Assembly: GCF_014652935.1 (NCBI RefSeq)
Contig: NZ_BMZT01000003.1
Span: 124,001 to 188,000, forward strand
DNA: 64,000 nt
Direction: 5' to 3'
Source of the DNA: Luteimonas padinae
GTDB lineage: Bacteria > Pseudomonadota > Gammaproteobacteria > Xanthomonadales > Xanthomonadaceae
Position numbers and translations under genes: made by a program. Under the pieces are notes generated by a model. It was not told the origin of the DNA. It saw only the letters and a program-made list of their open reading frames with translations, and searched no databases. Shown piece after piece: positions 57,014 through 64,000 of this stretch. Position 1 is the first letter of the stretch. The number at the start of each line of letters is the position of its first letter.

Positions 57014-58372
57014 TCATCGCACCAGTTGCAGGATGTCGTTGTAGAACGCCAGGCCCATCAGGCCCGCGAGCATCGCCAGGCCGATGTACTGCCCGGCGAT
57101 CATGGCGCGCTCGCTCAAGGGGCTGCCCTTGACCAACTCGATAAGGTAATACAACAGGTGACCGCCGTCCAAGATCGGGATCGGCAGCAGGTTGATGATC
57201 GCCAGGCTCAGTGAGAGCAGGGCGAGGAAGTTCAGGAACCAGGCCGGGCCCAGCCCCGCCGACGCGTTGGCGTAGCGGGCGATGGTGATCGGGCCGGAGA
57301 CGTTTTCGACCGACGCCCGGCCGCTGGCCATGCGCCAGACCATGCCGACGGTGTCGCGCGCCAGCCGCCAGGTCTCGCCGAGCGCGGCGGGGACGGCCGC
57401 GAGCGGGCCGTGGCGCAGGGTCGCGTCGTGGCGGGCACCGCTGCCGGCGTCCGGCTCGATGCCGAGCGCCCAGAACGGCGCGCCGCCATCCCCCGGAGTC
57501 GCCTGCGTCGGCGTCACCTCGAGCGCCAGGCGTTCGCCGTCGCGTTCGACCTCGATCATGCCGCCGCCGCCCTGTTCACCCAGCGCCTGCACCAGCGGGC
57601 GGATGTCGGCGAAGGCGTGGACCGGGGTGCCGTCGATGGCGGTGATGCGGTCGCCCTCGGCGAGCACGCCCCAGGCGGCGCTGTCCTCGACCACGCGGCC
57701 GACGTCGGGCGGCAGGACGAACGCCTGCGGGACCAGCCCGATCGCCTGCATCGCGCGGCGCTGGTCCAGGTCCGCGGGGAGTGCGGAGAGCCGCAGGGTG
57801 CGCAAGGCGTCCTGGCCGGCGGCGGTGCGCAGCCGGACCTCGACGTCGCGGCGGTCGATGGCCGCGGTCACCAGGGCCATCGAGGCCTCGCTCCAGGTGG
57901 GCGTGGCGCGGTCGCCGACGGCCAGCAGGGTGTCGCCCCGCGACAGGCCGGACTCGGCCGCCACGCCTTGCACCTGGCCCAGCAGCGGCTGGTAGTCCGG
58001 CCGCCCGATCACGAACATCGCCCACAGCAGGGCCACGCACAGCACAAGGTTGGCGACCGGTCCCGCGGCCACGATCGCGATGCGCTGCCAGACCGACTTG
58101 CGGTTGAACGCGGTGTCGCGTTCGTCCTCGGCGACGTCGCCTTCGCGCTCGTCGAGCATGCGCACGTAGCCGCCCAGCGGCAGTGCGGCGATCACGTACT
58201 CGGTGCCGTCCCGGCCCACGCGCTTCCACAGCGGGCGGCCGAAGCCGATCGAGAACCTCAGCACCTTGACGCCGTTGCGGCGGGCGACCCAGAAGTGCCC
58301 GAACTCGTGGAAGGTCACCAGCACGCCGAGGCTGACGATCATCCACCACACCGAACCGAGGAACGTAGTCAT
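57014..58372 (-). CDS. rseP: RIP metalloprotease RseP
   Basis: 452 aa intramembrane site-2 protease that cleaves RseA in the sigma-E stress response. The zinc motif is TFHEFGHFWVARR in helix 1 and the partner motif INLLPIPILDGGHLLYYLIE in the C-terminal membrane part. PDZ segments lie between (LVPQAFVLPPDVGRVVEDSA). Starts 16 bases after dxr and is followed by bamA, the usual envelope-stress linkage. Confidence 0.95.
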   Translation of the reverse strand: MTTFLGSVWWMIVSLGVLVTFHEFGHFWVARRNGVKVLRFSIGFGRPLWKRVGRDGTEYVIAALPLGGYVRMLDEREGDVAEDERDTAFNRKSVWQRIAIVAAGPVANLVLCVALLWAMFVIGRPDYQPLLGQVQGVAAESGLSRGDTLLAVGDRATPTWSEASMALVTAAIDRRDVEVRLRTAAGQDALRTLRLSALPADLDQRRAMQAIGLVPQAFVLPPDVGRVVEDSAAWGVLAEGDRITAIDGTPVHAFADIRPLVQALGEQGGGGMIEVERDGERLALEVTPTQATPGDGGAPFWALGIEPDAGSGARHDATLRHGPLAAVPAALGETWRLARDTVGMVWRMASGRASVENVSGPITIARYANASAGLGPAWFLNFLALLSLSLAIINLLPIPILDGGHLLYYLIELVKGSPLSERAMIAGQYIGLAMLAGLMGLAFYNDILQLVR

Positions 58373-58388
58373 GGCGTTGGCGTGCTCG

Positions 58389-59558
58389 TCAGATTGCGTG
58401 GCGGGCGAGGGCGGCGCGGGTCGAGGCGCGGGCGAGGGCGTCGGCATCGCGCAGCGCCCCGAGGGACGCGGCGGGCCGTGCCGGCAGCGCGGCCAGCGCG
58501 TCTTCGACCAGCGCGGGGATCGACAGGAAACCGATCCGGCCCTGAAGGAAGGCTGAAACCGCCTCTTCGTTGGCGGCGTTGAGCACCGCCGGCGCCGTGC
58601 CGCCCGCGCGCAGCGCGTCGAAGGCCAGGCGCAGGCAGGGGAAGGCATCGGTATCGGGGGCCTCGAAGTCCAGCCGGCCCTGCGCCAGCAGGTCGAGGCC
58701 GCCGACCCCCGAGGCGATGCGCCGCGGCCAGCCCAGGCCGACCGCGAGCGCGGTGCGCATGTCCGGCAGGCCCAGCTGGGCGAGAGTGGAGCCGTCGACG
58801 AACTCGACCAGCGAATGCACCAGGCTCTGCGGATGCACCAGGACGTCGATGCGGTTGGCGGGCAGGCCGAACAGGTGGTGGGCCTCGATCACCTCCAGGC
58901 CCTTGTTCATGAGCGTGGCGGAGTCGACCGAGATCTTCGGGCCCATCGACCATTTCGGATGCGCCACCGCCTGCGCCGGGGTCACCTCCGCCAGCGACGC
59001 GCGGTCGCGACCGCGGAACGGGCCGCCCGAGGCGGTGAGCACCAGCCGGCGCACGTCGGCGCAGTCGCCGTCGGCGGGCAGACACTGGAAGATGGCGTTG
59101 TGCTCGCTGTCGATCGGGATGATGCGCGCGCCGTGCTCGCGGGCGGCCGCCATCACCAGCTCGCCGGCAAGCACCAGCGATTCCTTGTTCGCCAGCAGCA
59201 GGCGCTTGCCCGCGTTCGCCGCCGCGAGGGTCGAATCCAGCCCCGCGGCGCCGACGATCGCGGCCACCACGGTGTCGCTGCCGCCGTCACGGGCCAGCGC
59301 GGCGATGGCCTCCATGCCGGCATGGGCGCGGGTGGAGAGGCCGGCCTCGCGCAGGCCCTCGCGCAGGCGCGGCAGGGCTGCTTCATCGGCGATGGCGGCG
59401 TCGTCGGGGCGGTGGCGGCGGCAGGCCTCGAGCAGGGCCTCGACCTGGCGGCCGGCCGCGAGCGCGGACGCACGCATCGTCTCCGGATGCCGGGCGATGA
59501 CGTCGAGCGCCGAGGTGCCGATCGAGCCGGTGGCGCCGAGGACGGCGACGCGCTGCAT
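58389..59558 (-). CDS. dxr: 1-deoxy-D-xylulose 5-phosphate reductoisomerase
   Basis: 389 aa enzyme of the MEP isoprenoid pathway, making methylerythritol phosphate with [22 protein letters not shown] binds the cofactor; [30 protein letters not shown] and [20 protein letters not shown] hold substrate and metal ligands. The start codon shares one base with the cdsA stop (TGATG). Confidence 0.96.
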   Translation of the reverse strand: MQRVAVLGATGSIGTSALDVIARHPETMRASALAAGRQVEALLEACRRHRPDDAAIADEAALPRLREGLREAGLSTRAHAGMEAIAALARDGGSDTVVAAIVGAAGLDSTLAAANAGKRLLLANKESLVLAGELVMAAAREHGARIIPIDSEHNAIFQCLPADGDCADVRRLVLTASGGPFRGRDRASLAEVTPAQAVAHPKWSMGPKISVDSATLMNKGLEVIEAHHLFGLPANRIDVLVHPQSLVHSLVEFVDGSTLAQLGLPDMRTALAVGLGWPRRIASGVGGLDLLAQGRLDFEAPDTDAFPCLRLAFDALRAGGTAPAVLNAANEEAVSAFLQGRIGFLSIPALVEDALAALPARPAASLGALRDADALARASTRAALARHAI

Positions 59559-60382
59559 CAGAAGCCCAGCCAGATCTTGCCGAGCGCGAACACGGGCAGC
59601 GCGGCCAGCACGCTGTCGATGCGGTCCATGACGCCGCCGTGGCCCGGGATCAGGTTGCCCGAGTCCTTCACGCCGACGTGCCGCTTGAGCAGGCTCTCGA
59701 GCAGGTCGCCCACGACCGAGAACAGCACCGTCAGCAGGGCCACCAGGGCGACCAGCGGCAGCTGCGCCGGGGCGGTGCCCAGGATCCAGGCACCGATCGT
59801 CGCCACCAGCACGCCCAGCAGCGCGCCGCCGACCAGTCCGGCGACGGTCTTGTTGGGGCTGATCCGCGGGGCGAGCTTGCGCTTGCCGAAGGCGCGCCCG
59901 GCGAAATAGGCGCCGGTGTCGGTGGCCCAGACCACCATCAGCGCCAGCAGCAGCCAGCCGGGGCCGTCGTTGTGCAGCAGGGCGAGCCCGCACCAGGCCG
60001 GCACCACCGCGAACGTCGCAGCCGCCAGCTTGAACACGCGCGCATGGGTGTCGTGGTCGGACGCGAAGTCGTAGTGGACCAGCCAGAGCATGGCCAGCAG
60101 CCACCAGACCACGCCCAGCACCACCGCGAGCTTGAACAGCACCAGCGTTGCCGCCGTGCCGCCGGTGCCCCAGACCAGGGCCACCATCAGCATCAGGTTC
60201 AGCACCAGCAGCGCGCCGCGGGCGAGCGAATCGTCGACCTCGGCCAGGCCGAACCACTCCCAGAGCGCGGCCAGGAACACGATCGCGGCCGCCAGCATCA
60301 TCCACGGCGTGGGCAGGAGCAGCACGGCGGCGATGGCCACCGGGGCCATGACGAGCGCGGCGAGGATGCGGGTACGGGTCAT
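59558..60382 (-). CDS. cdsA: Phosphatidate cytidylyltransferase
   Basis: 274 aa polytopic membrane enzyme that makes CDP-diacylglycerol for phospholipids. The signature [20 protein letters not shown] near the C-terminus, with DRIDS following, is diagnostic. About seven hydrophobic segments are seen. It overlaps uppS by 4 bases and dxr by one. Confidence 0.95.
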   Translation of the reverse strand: MTRTRILAALVMAPVAIAAVLLLPTPWMMLAAAIVFLAALWEWFGLAEVDDSLARGALLVLNLMLMVALVWGTGGTAATLVLFKLAVVLGVVWWLLAMLWLVHYDFASDHDTHARVFKLAAATFAVVPAWCGLALLHNDGPGWLLLALMVVWATDTGAYFAGRAFGKRKLAPRISPNKTVAGLVGGALLGVLVATIGAWILGTAPAQLPLVALVALLTVLFSVVGDLLESLLKRHVGVKDSGNLIPGHGGVMDRIDSVLAALPVFALGKIWLGF

Positions 60383-61140
60383 GCGGTCTCCGGGGGCGTG
60401 GCCGCGGCGACCTGGTCACCGGTCAGGCCGAAGCGGCGTTCACGGCTGGCGAAGTCGTCCAGCGCCTGCTGGAGGGTCGCCCTGTCGAGGTCCGGCCAGA
60501 GCACGTCGGTGAACCAGAGTTCGGTGTAGGCCAGCTGCCAGAGCAGGAAATTGCTGATCCGCACGTCGCCGCCGGTGCGGATGAACAGGTCGGGCGGCGG
60601 CAGGTCGGACAGGGCGACGTGGCGCGCGATCGCCGCCTCGTCGATGTCGGCGGGGCGAAGCCGCCCTTCGGCCACTTCCACCGCCAGCGCGCGCGCGGCC
60701 GCGGCGATGTCCTGGCGCCCGCCATAGCTGGCGGCGATGGCGAGCGTGAGCCGACGGTTGCCGGCGGTGAGCGCCTCGGCGGCGTCCATGCGCGCGACGA
60801 TGCCGGCGTCGAAGCGGCCGCGCTCGCCGATGAAGCGCACACGCACGCCGCGGCGATGGAGCTCGGCGACCTCGCGATCGAGCGCGTTGAGGAACAGCTT
60901 CATCAGCGCACCGACCTCGTCGGCCGGACGGCCCCAGTTCTCGCTGGAGAACGCGAACAGGGTCAGCGCCGCGACGCCGCGCTCGAGGCAGAAGTCGATG
61001 CACAGGTTCACCGCGCGCGCGCCGGCGCGGTGGCCGATCATGCGCGGCCGGCGGCGGCGCGCGGCCCAGCGCCCGTTGCCATCCATGATGATGGCGACGT
61101 GTCGCGGAATGCCTGCGGTGGTGGCGGACGGGGCGCTCAT
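60379..61140 (-). CDS. uppS: Undecaprenyl diphosphate synthase
   Basis: 253 aa cis-prenyltransferase that builds the C55 lipid carrier for peptidoglycan and [23 protein letters not shown] contains the catalytic Asp; [15 protein letters not shown] and [19 protein letters not shown] are conserved substrate-binding motifs. The order frr-uppS-cdsA-dxr is conserved and the gene is coupled to cdsA. Confidence 0.97.
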   Translation of the reverse strand: MSAPSATTAGIPRHVAIIMDGNGRWAARRRRPRMIGHRAGARAVNLCIDFCLERGVAALTLFAFSSENWGRPADEVGALMKLFLNALDREVAELHRRGVRVRFIGERGRFDAGIVARMDAAEALTAGNRRLTLAIAASYGGRQDIAAAARALAVEVAEGRLRPADIDEAAIARHVALSDLPPPDLFIRTGGDVRISNFLLWQLAYTELWFTDVLWPDLDRATLQQALDDFASRERRFGLTGDQVAAATPPETA

Positions 61141-61150
61141 CGAGTCGCCC

Positions 61151-61708
61151 TCAGACCGCCATCAGCTCCTGCTCCTTGGCCTTCACCACCTCGTCGACGT
61201 CCTTGATGGCGTCGTCGGTGAGCTTCTGCACTTCGGTCTCGAAGCGGCGCTCGTCGTCCTCGCTGATCGCCTTCTCCTTCAGGAGGTCCTTCGCCTGCTG
61301 GTTGGCGTCGCGGCGGATGTTGCGGATGGCGACCTTGGCCGACTCGCCCTCGGAGTGCACCAGCTTGGTGAGCTCGCGGCGGCGCTCCTCGGTGAGCGCG
61401 GGCAGGTTGATGCGGATCGTGGTGCCGGCCGTGTTCGGGGTCAGGCCCAGGTCGGAGGCGAGGATGGCCTTCTCGACCGCGGCGACCATCTGCTTCTCCC
61501 ACGGCGTGATGGTGAGCGAACGGGCGTCGCTGACGGCCACCGAGGCCACCTGGGTCAGGGGCATGTCGGAGCCGTAGTAGTTCACCTTCAGATGGTCGAC
61601 TAGCGCGGTGGACGCGCGGCCGGTGCGGACCTTGGTCAGGTCGTGGCGCAGCGATTCCACGCTCTTGGCCATGCGCGTCTGCGCGTCCTTCTTGATCTCG
61701 TTGAGCAT
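61151..61708 (-). CDS. frr: Ribosome recycling factor
   Basis: 185 aa, the standard length, splitting post-termination ribosomes with [22 protein letters not shown] (helix 1) and [32 protein letters not shown] are conserved. It sits 71 bases after pyrH and 10 before uppS. Confidence 0.97.
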   Translation of the reverse strand: MLNEIKKDAQTRMAKSVESLRHDLTKVRTGRASTALVDHLKVNYYGSDMPLTQVASVAVSDARSLTITPWEKQMVAAVEKAILASDLGLTPNTAGTTIRINLPALTEERRRELTKLVHSEGESAKVAIRNIRRDANQQAKDLLKEKAISEDDERRFETEVQKLTDDAIKDVDEVVKAKEQELMAV

Positions 61709-61779
61709 CGGCTGCCCGCTCCTGTTCGCAATCGCGGGATTATAGGCGAAGCCGGCGCCGGCGGGCGCTCCGGGAAGTG

Positions 61780-62502
61780 TCAGCCCCGGCCCTGGACCAG
61801 GGTGCCGATCGGCTCGCCCTTGAGGATGCGCAGCAGCTGGCCCGGCTGCTCCATGTCGAAGATGCGCAGCGGCAGGTCGCTGTCGCGGGCCAGGGCGAAC
61901 GCCGCGGTGTCCATCACCTGCAGGTCGCGGCCCAGGACCTCGTCGTAGGACAGGCGGTCGAAGCGCGTGGCGCCCGGGTTCTTCTTGGGGTCCGAATCGT
62001 AGACGCCGTCCACCTTGGTGGCCTTGAGCAGCAGGTCGGCGCCGATCTCGATCGCGCGCAGGGCGGCGCCGGAGTCGGTGGTGAAGAAGGGGTTGCCGGT
62101 GCCGGCGGCGAAGATCGTGATCCGGCCCTTCTCGAGGTGGCGGATCGCGCGCCGGCGGATGTAGTCCTCGCAGACGTCGTTGATCTTGATCGCGCTCATC
62201 ACGCGCACCTTGGCGCCGAGCTTTTCGAGCGCGTCCTGCATCGCCAGCGCGTTGATCACCGTGGCCAGCATGCCCATCTGGTCGCCCGTGACCCGGTCCA
62301 TGCCGCCCGCCGCCAGGCCCGCGCCGCGGAAAATGTTGCCGCCGCCGATCACCAGCGCGACTTCCGCGCCCGCGGCCTGCGCCTCGATGACCTCGGCCGC
62401 CAGGCGGTGGATGACCTTGGGATCGATGCCGTAGTCCTCGTCGCCCATCAGCGCCTCGCCGGAGAGTTTGAGCAGGACGCGACGGTAGGCGAGCTGGGAC
62501 AT
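61780..62502 (-). CDS. pyrH: Uridylate kinase
   Basis: 240 aa hexameric UMP kinase, feeding pyrimidine nucleotide synthesis. [14 protein letters not shown] is the ATP/UMP-site start; [18 protein letters not shown] and [17 protein letters not shown] are family motifs. The start [11 protein letters not shown] is at 62502; upstream in-frame codons lie in the control region. Here it is the first gene of the long minus-strand run and must have its own promoter, because the divergent receptor gene stands where rpsB-tsf are found in many relatives. Confidence 0.96.
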   Translation of the reverse strand: MSQLAYRRVLLKLSGEALMGDEDYGIDPKVIHRLAAEVIEAQAAGAEVALVIGGGNIFRGAGLAAGGMDRVTGDQMGMLATVINALAMQDALEKLGAKVRVMSAIKINDVCEDYIRRRAIRHLEKGRITIFAAGTGNPFFTTDSGAALRAIEIGADLLLKATKVDGVYDSDPKKNPGATRFDRLSYDEVLGRDLQVMDTAAFALARDSDLPLRIFDMEQPGQLLRILKGEPIGTLVQGRG

Positions 62503-62626
62503 GTGCGGGGCCTTGGCAGTGGCAAACCGGTGAATTCTACCCGACCGTCTGCCTGCGGGCATGCGAACTGCGGCATGCGGTCCCGGCGGCGCCGGCGAGG
62601 TGCCGCGACCCATCCCCGGGTTGAAA

Positions 62627-62642
62627 TGTGACGAAACTCACA
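62627..62642. promoter_or_regulatory. Perfect CRP/Clp-type palindrome
   Basis: TGTGA-CGAAAC-TCACA within the AT-rich context AAATGTGACGAAACTCACAA equals the consensus half-sites of CRP, and of Clp in xanthomonads. It lies in the 348-base divergent gap (62503-62850), 125 bases before pyrH and 209 before the receptor start. The rest of the gap has no gene; a TTGACT (62679-62684) lacks a convincing -10 partner. Confidence 0.6.
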
Positions 62643-62698
62643 AAAAAGGACTAATTTCTGCCGATTCACGTCATGAACTTGACTTAAATGGTCACTCG

Positions 62699-62713
62699 GA
62701 GCGAATTTCGCTC
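62699..62713. promoter_or_regulatory. 15-base palindrome in the receptor upstream region
   Basis: GAGCGAA-T-TTCGCTC is a perfect odd palindrome. A second small inverted repeat, TGAC-GAAA-GTCA, follows within about 10 bases. These may be operator sites for the TonB-dependent receptor gene; no known regulator is recognised. Confidence 0.35.
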
Positions 62714-62850
62714 TCGTGACGAAAGTCATGCAGGGTCGTCGAGGCCCGGGGAAGAGAGAACCATCCGCAGGAATGGACGGACGGCGCGCCAAGGGCGTGT
62801 GACTTGAAGGTCCATCCGTGATCCTTTTTTTGCAACCGGGGAGTACCGAT

Positions 62851-64000
62851 TTGAACCTGAACAAAACCGCCACGCGCAGGCATCTGCGCAAGACCGCACT
62901 GACGCTGGCCCTGGGCGCACTCTTCGCGACCGGTGCCGCACAGGCCCAGTCCAGCGCCGTGGGCTCGATTTTCGGCTCCGGCATGGAGCCCGGCACGGTG
63001 GTGACCGTGAGAAACAACGACACCGGGTTCCAGCGCCAGATCACCGTCGATGCTTCGGGCCGCTACTCGATCGGCGCACTTCCCACGGGAACCTATTCGG
63101 TCGCTGTCGACCAGAGCGGCCAGCAGACGGTCCTCAACCCCGGCGTGCAGGTAGTGATCGGTGGCGGCACCGAGGTGTCTGGCGGCGCGGCCGCTGGAGG
63201 GGACGTCACCACCCTCGGCGGCGTTCAGGTCACAGGCAGCCGTATGCCGGTCATCGACGTGTCGTCCACGGATACACGGCGGGTGTTCACCAGCGAACGG
63301 CTCGAACAGCTTCCGGTGCGCGAAAGCCTGGAGCAGGTGGCGCTGCTCGCGCCAGGCGTGGTCCTGGCCGACTCCCGTTATCCGGGAGCGGCGTCCTTCG
63401 GCGGTTCCGCTGCATCGGAGAACGCGATCTACATCAACGGCTATGCCGTGACCAATCCGCTGACCAACATCGGATCGACCACGCTGCCCTTCGACGCGAT
63501 CGGCCAGGCCCAGGTCATCACCGGCGGGTATGGCGCCGAGTTCGGCCGCTCCACGGGCGGCGTCATGAACATCGTGACCAAGCGCGGTGGCAACGAATGG
63601 AAGTTCGGCGGCGAGATGATGTACACGCCGAAGGGGCTCCGCGGGAACTACGAGGACATCCGCTACGAACACAATGGGCTGCCGGCATTCGACGGACTCG
63701 TGTACTCGCGCCGGAGCATGCGTGAGGCCAACGAGGTGAAGTACGGCATGTACGCCAGCGGTCCACTGGTGAAGGACCGGCTGTTCATCTACGCGAGCGG
63801 TGAGCTGACAAACCAGAGCATTTCCACGCCCGGCACGGCCCGACCCGGTGGCGATGCGGGCTGGCTGAAGGCGAACCTGGAAGACCCGCGCTGGATGGCC
63901 AAGATCGACTGGAACATCAACGACAACCACTTGCTGGAGTTCACCGCCGTTTCGGACACCGAGAAGGAAACCCGCGACAACTATTCGTTCGTCTACACGC
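62851..64000 (+). CDS. TonB-dependent receptor with N-terminal carboxypeptidase-regulatory-like domain (Oar-like), 5' part
   Basis: First 383 codons of an outer-membrane transporter, 3' end outside the window. The start is TTG 62851, with GGGGAG 5-10 bases ahead; a signal peptide ends at GAAQAQ. Residues about 35-95 are a beta-sandwich (CarboxypepD_reg-like) domain, then a plug domain with RVFTSERLEQLPVRESLEQV, NAIYINGYAVTNPLT and GGYGAEFGRSTGGVMNIVTK. This arrangement is common in Oar-like receptors of xanthomonads. Substrate unknown. Probably under the CRP-like site upstream. Confidence 0.9.
   Translation, partial: MNLNKTATRRHLRKTALTLALGALFATGAAQAQSSAVGSIFGSGMEPGTVVTVRNNDTGFQRQITVDASGRYSIGALPTGTYSVAVDQSGQQTVLNPGVQVVIGGGTEVSGGAAAGGDVTTLGGVQVTGSRMPVIDVSSTDTRRVFTSERLEQLPVRESLEQVALLAPGVVLADSRYPGAASFGGSAASENAIYINGYAVTNPLTNIGSTTLPFDAIGQAQVITGGYGAEFGRSTGGVMNIVTKRGGNEWKFGGEMMYTPKGLRGNYEDIRYEHNGLPAFDGLVYSRRSMREANEVKYGMYASGPLVKDRLFIYASGELTNQSISTPGTARPGGDAGWLKANLEDPRWMAKIDWNINDNHLLEFTAVSDTEKETRDNYSFVYT

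Noticed and set aside
53495-57214. A 1239-codon open frame on the plus strand
   Set aside because: Antisense of lpxD and bamA; no recognisable protein features.
62851-63930. Long minus-strand frame opposite the TonB-dependent receptor
   Set aside because: The plus strand encodes a clear signal peptide and plug domain; the minus frame is its shadow.

Overview
This is high-GC Gram-negative DNA from a gammaproteobacterium, most likely of the Xanthomonadaceae/Lysobacteraceae (Lysobacter, Luteimonas or Xanthomonas relatives). The assignment rests on the conserved gene orders leuS ... lptE-holA-nadD-rsfS-rlmH ... rng-yhdP-tldD-yjgA-pmbA and pyrH-frr-uppS-cdsA-dxr-rseP-bamA-lpxD-fabZ-lpxA-lpxB-rnhB-dnaE-accA, the many 4-base start/stop overlaps, the CRP/Clp-type palindrome and the Oar-like TonB-dependent receptor. 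It is inferred from protein motifs and synteny; no database search was run.

Layout. (1) 1-13123 is an accessory region. It holds a czcICBA-type heavy-metal efflux operon (the pump gene runs off the left edge), a cytochrome b561, a frameshifted transglutaminase-like gene, a translationally coupled four-gene lipid A/envelope modification operon (GT39, GT2, LAB_N, EptA-type phosphoethanolamine transferase) and a second, solitary CzcI-like protein. (2) 13124-18369 is a module of three tyrosine-recombinase-fold proteins plus a small HTH/coiled-coil protein. Its order and sizes match the intA-tfp-intB-srap core of strand-biased circularizing integrative elements (SEs) and resemble Tn554 TnpA/B/C. 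Its intA-proximal edge falls inside a DUF4442 gene that normally follows a thioredoxin gene; the missing 3' part of that gene is nowhere in the window, so the element probably extends left past base 1 and carries the accessory genes as cargo. (3) 18370-44929 is core chromosome: thioredoxin (CnoX-like), DUF998, a diguanylate cyclase, leuS, an LtaS-like sulfatase with a lipoprotein, lptE-holA-nadD-rsfS-rlmH, a TonB-like protein, a SIMPL protein, maf-rng-yhdP-tldD, darP, pmbA, DUF4870, ispA-xseB, tilS and a small membrane protein. (4) 44998-62502 is a long minus-strand run for fatty acid, isoprenoid, lipid A and outer membrane biogenesis plus replication and translation: accA, dnaE, rnhB, lpxB, lpxA, fabZ, lpxD, bamA, rseP, dxr, cdsA, uppS, frr, pyrH. 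No skp lies between bamA and lpxD, and rpsB-tsf are not next to pyrH in this window. (5) 62503-64000 is a divergent control region with a perfect TGTGA-N6-TCACA site, followed by the 5' part of a TonB-dependent receptor.

The main point of interest is the SE-like recombinase module, its truncated target gene, and the metal-efflux and EptA-type genes beside it. The duplicated CzcI-like proteins and a degenerate copy of the czcI promoter 1.8 kb away suggest that the accessory region was built by duplication and recombination.
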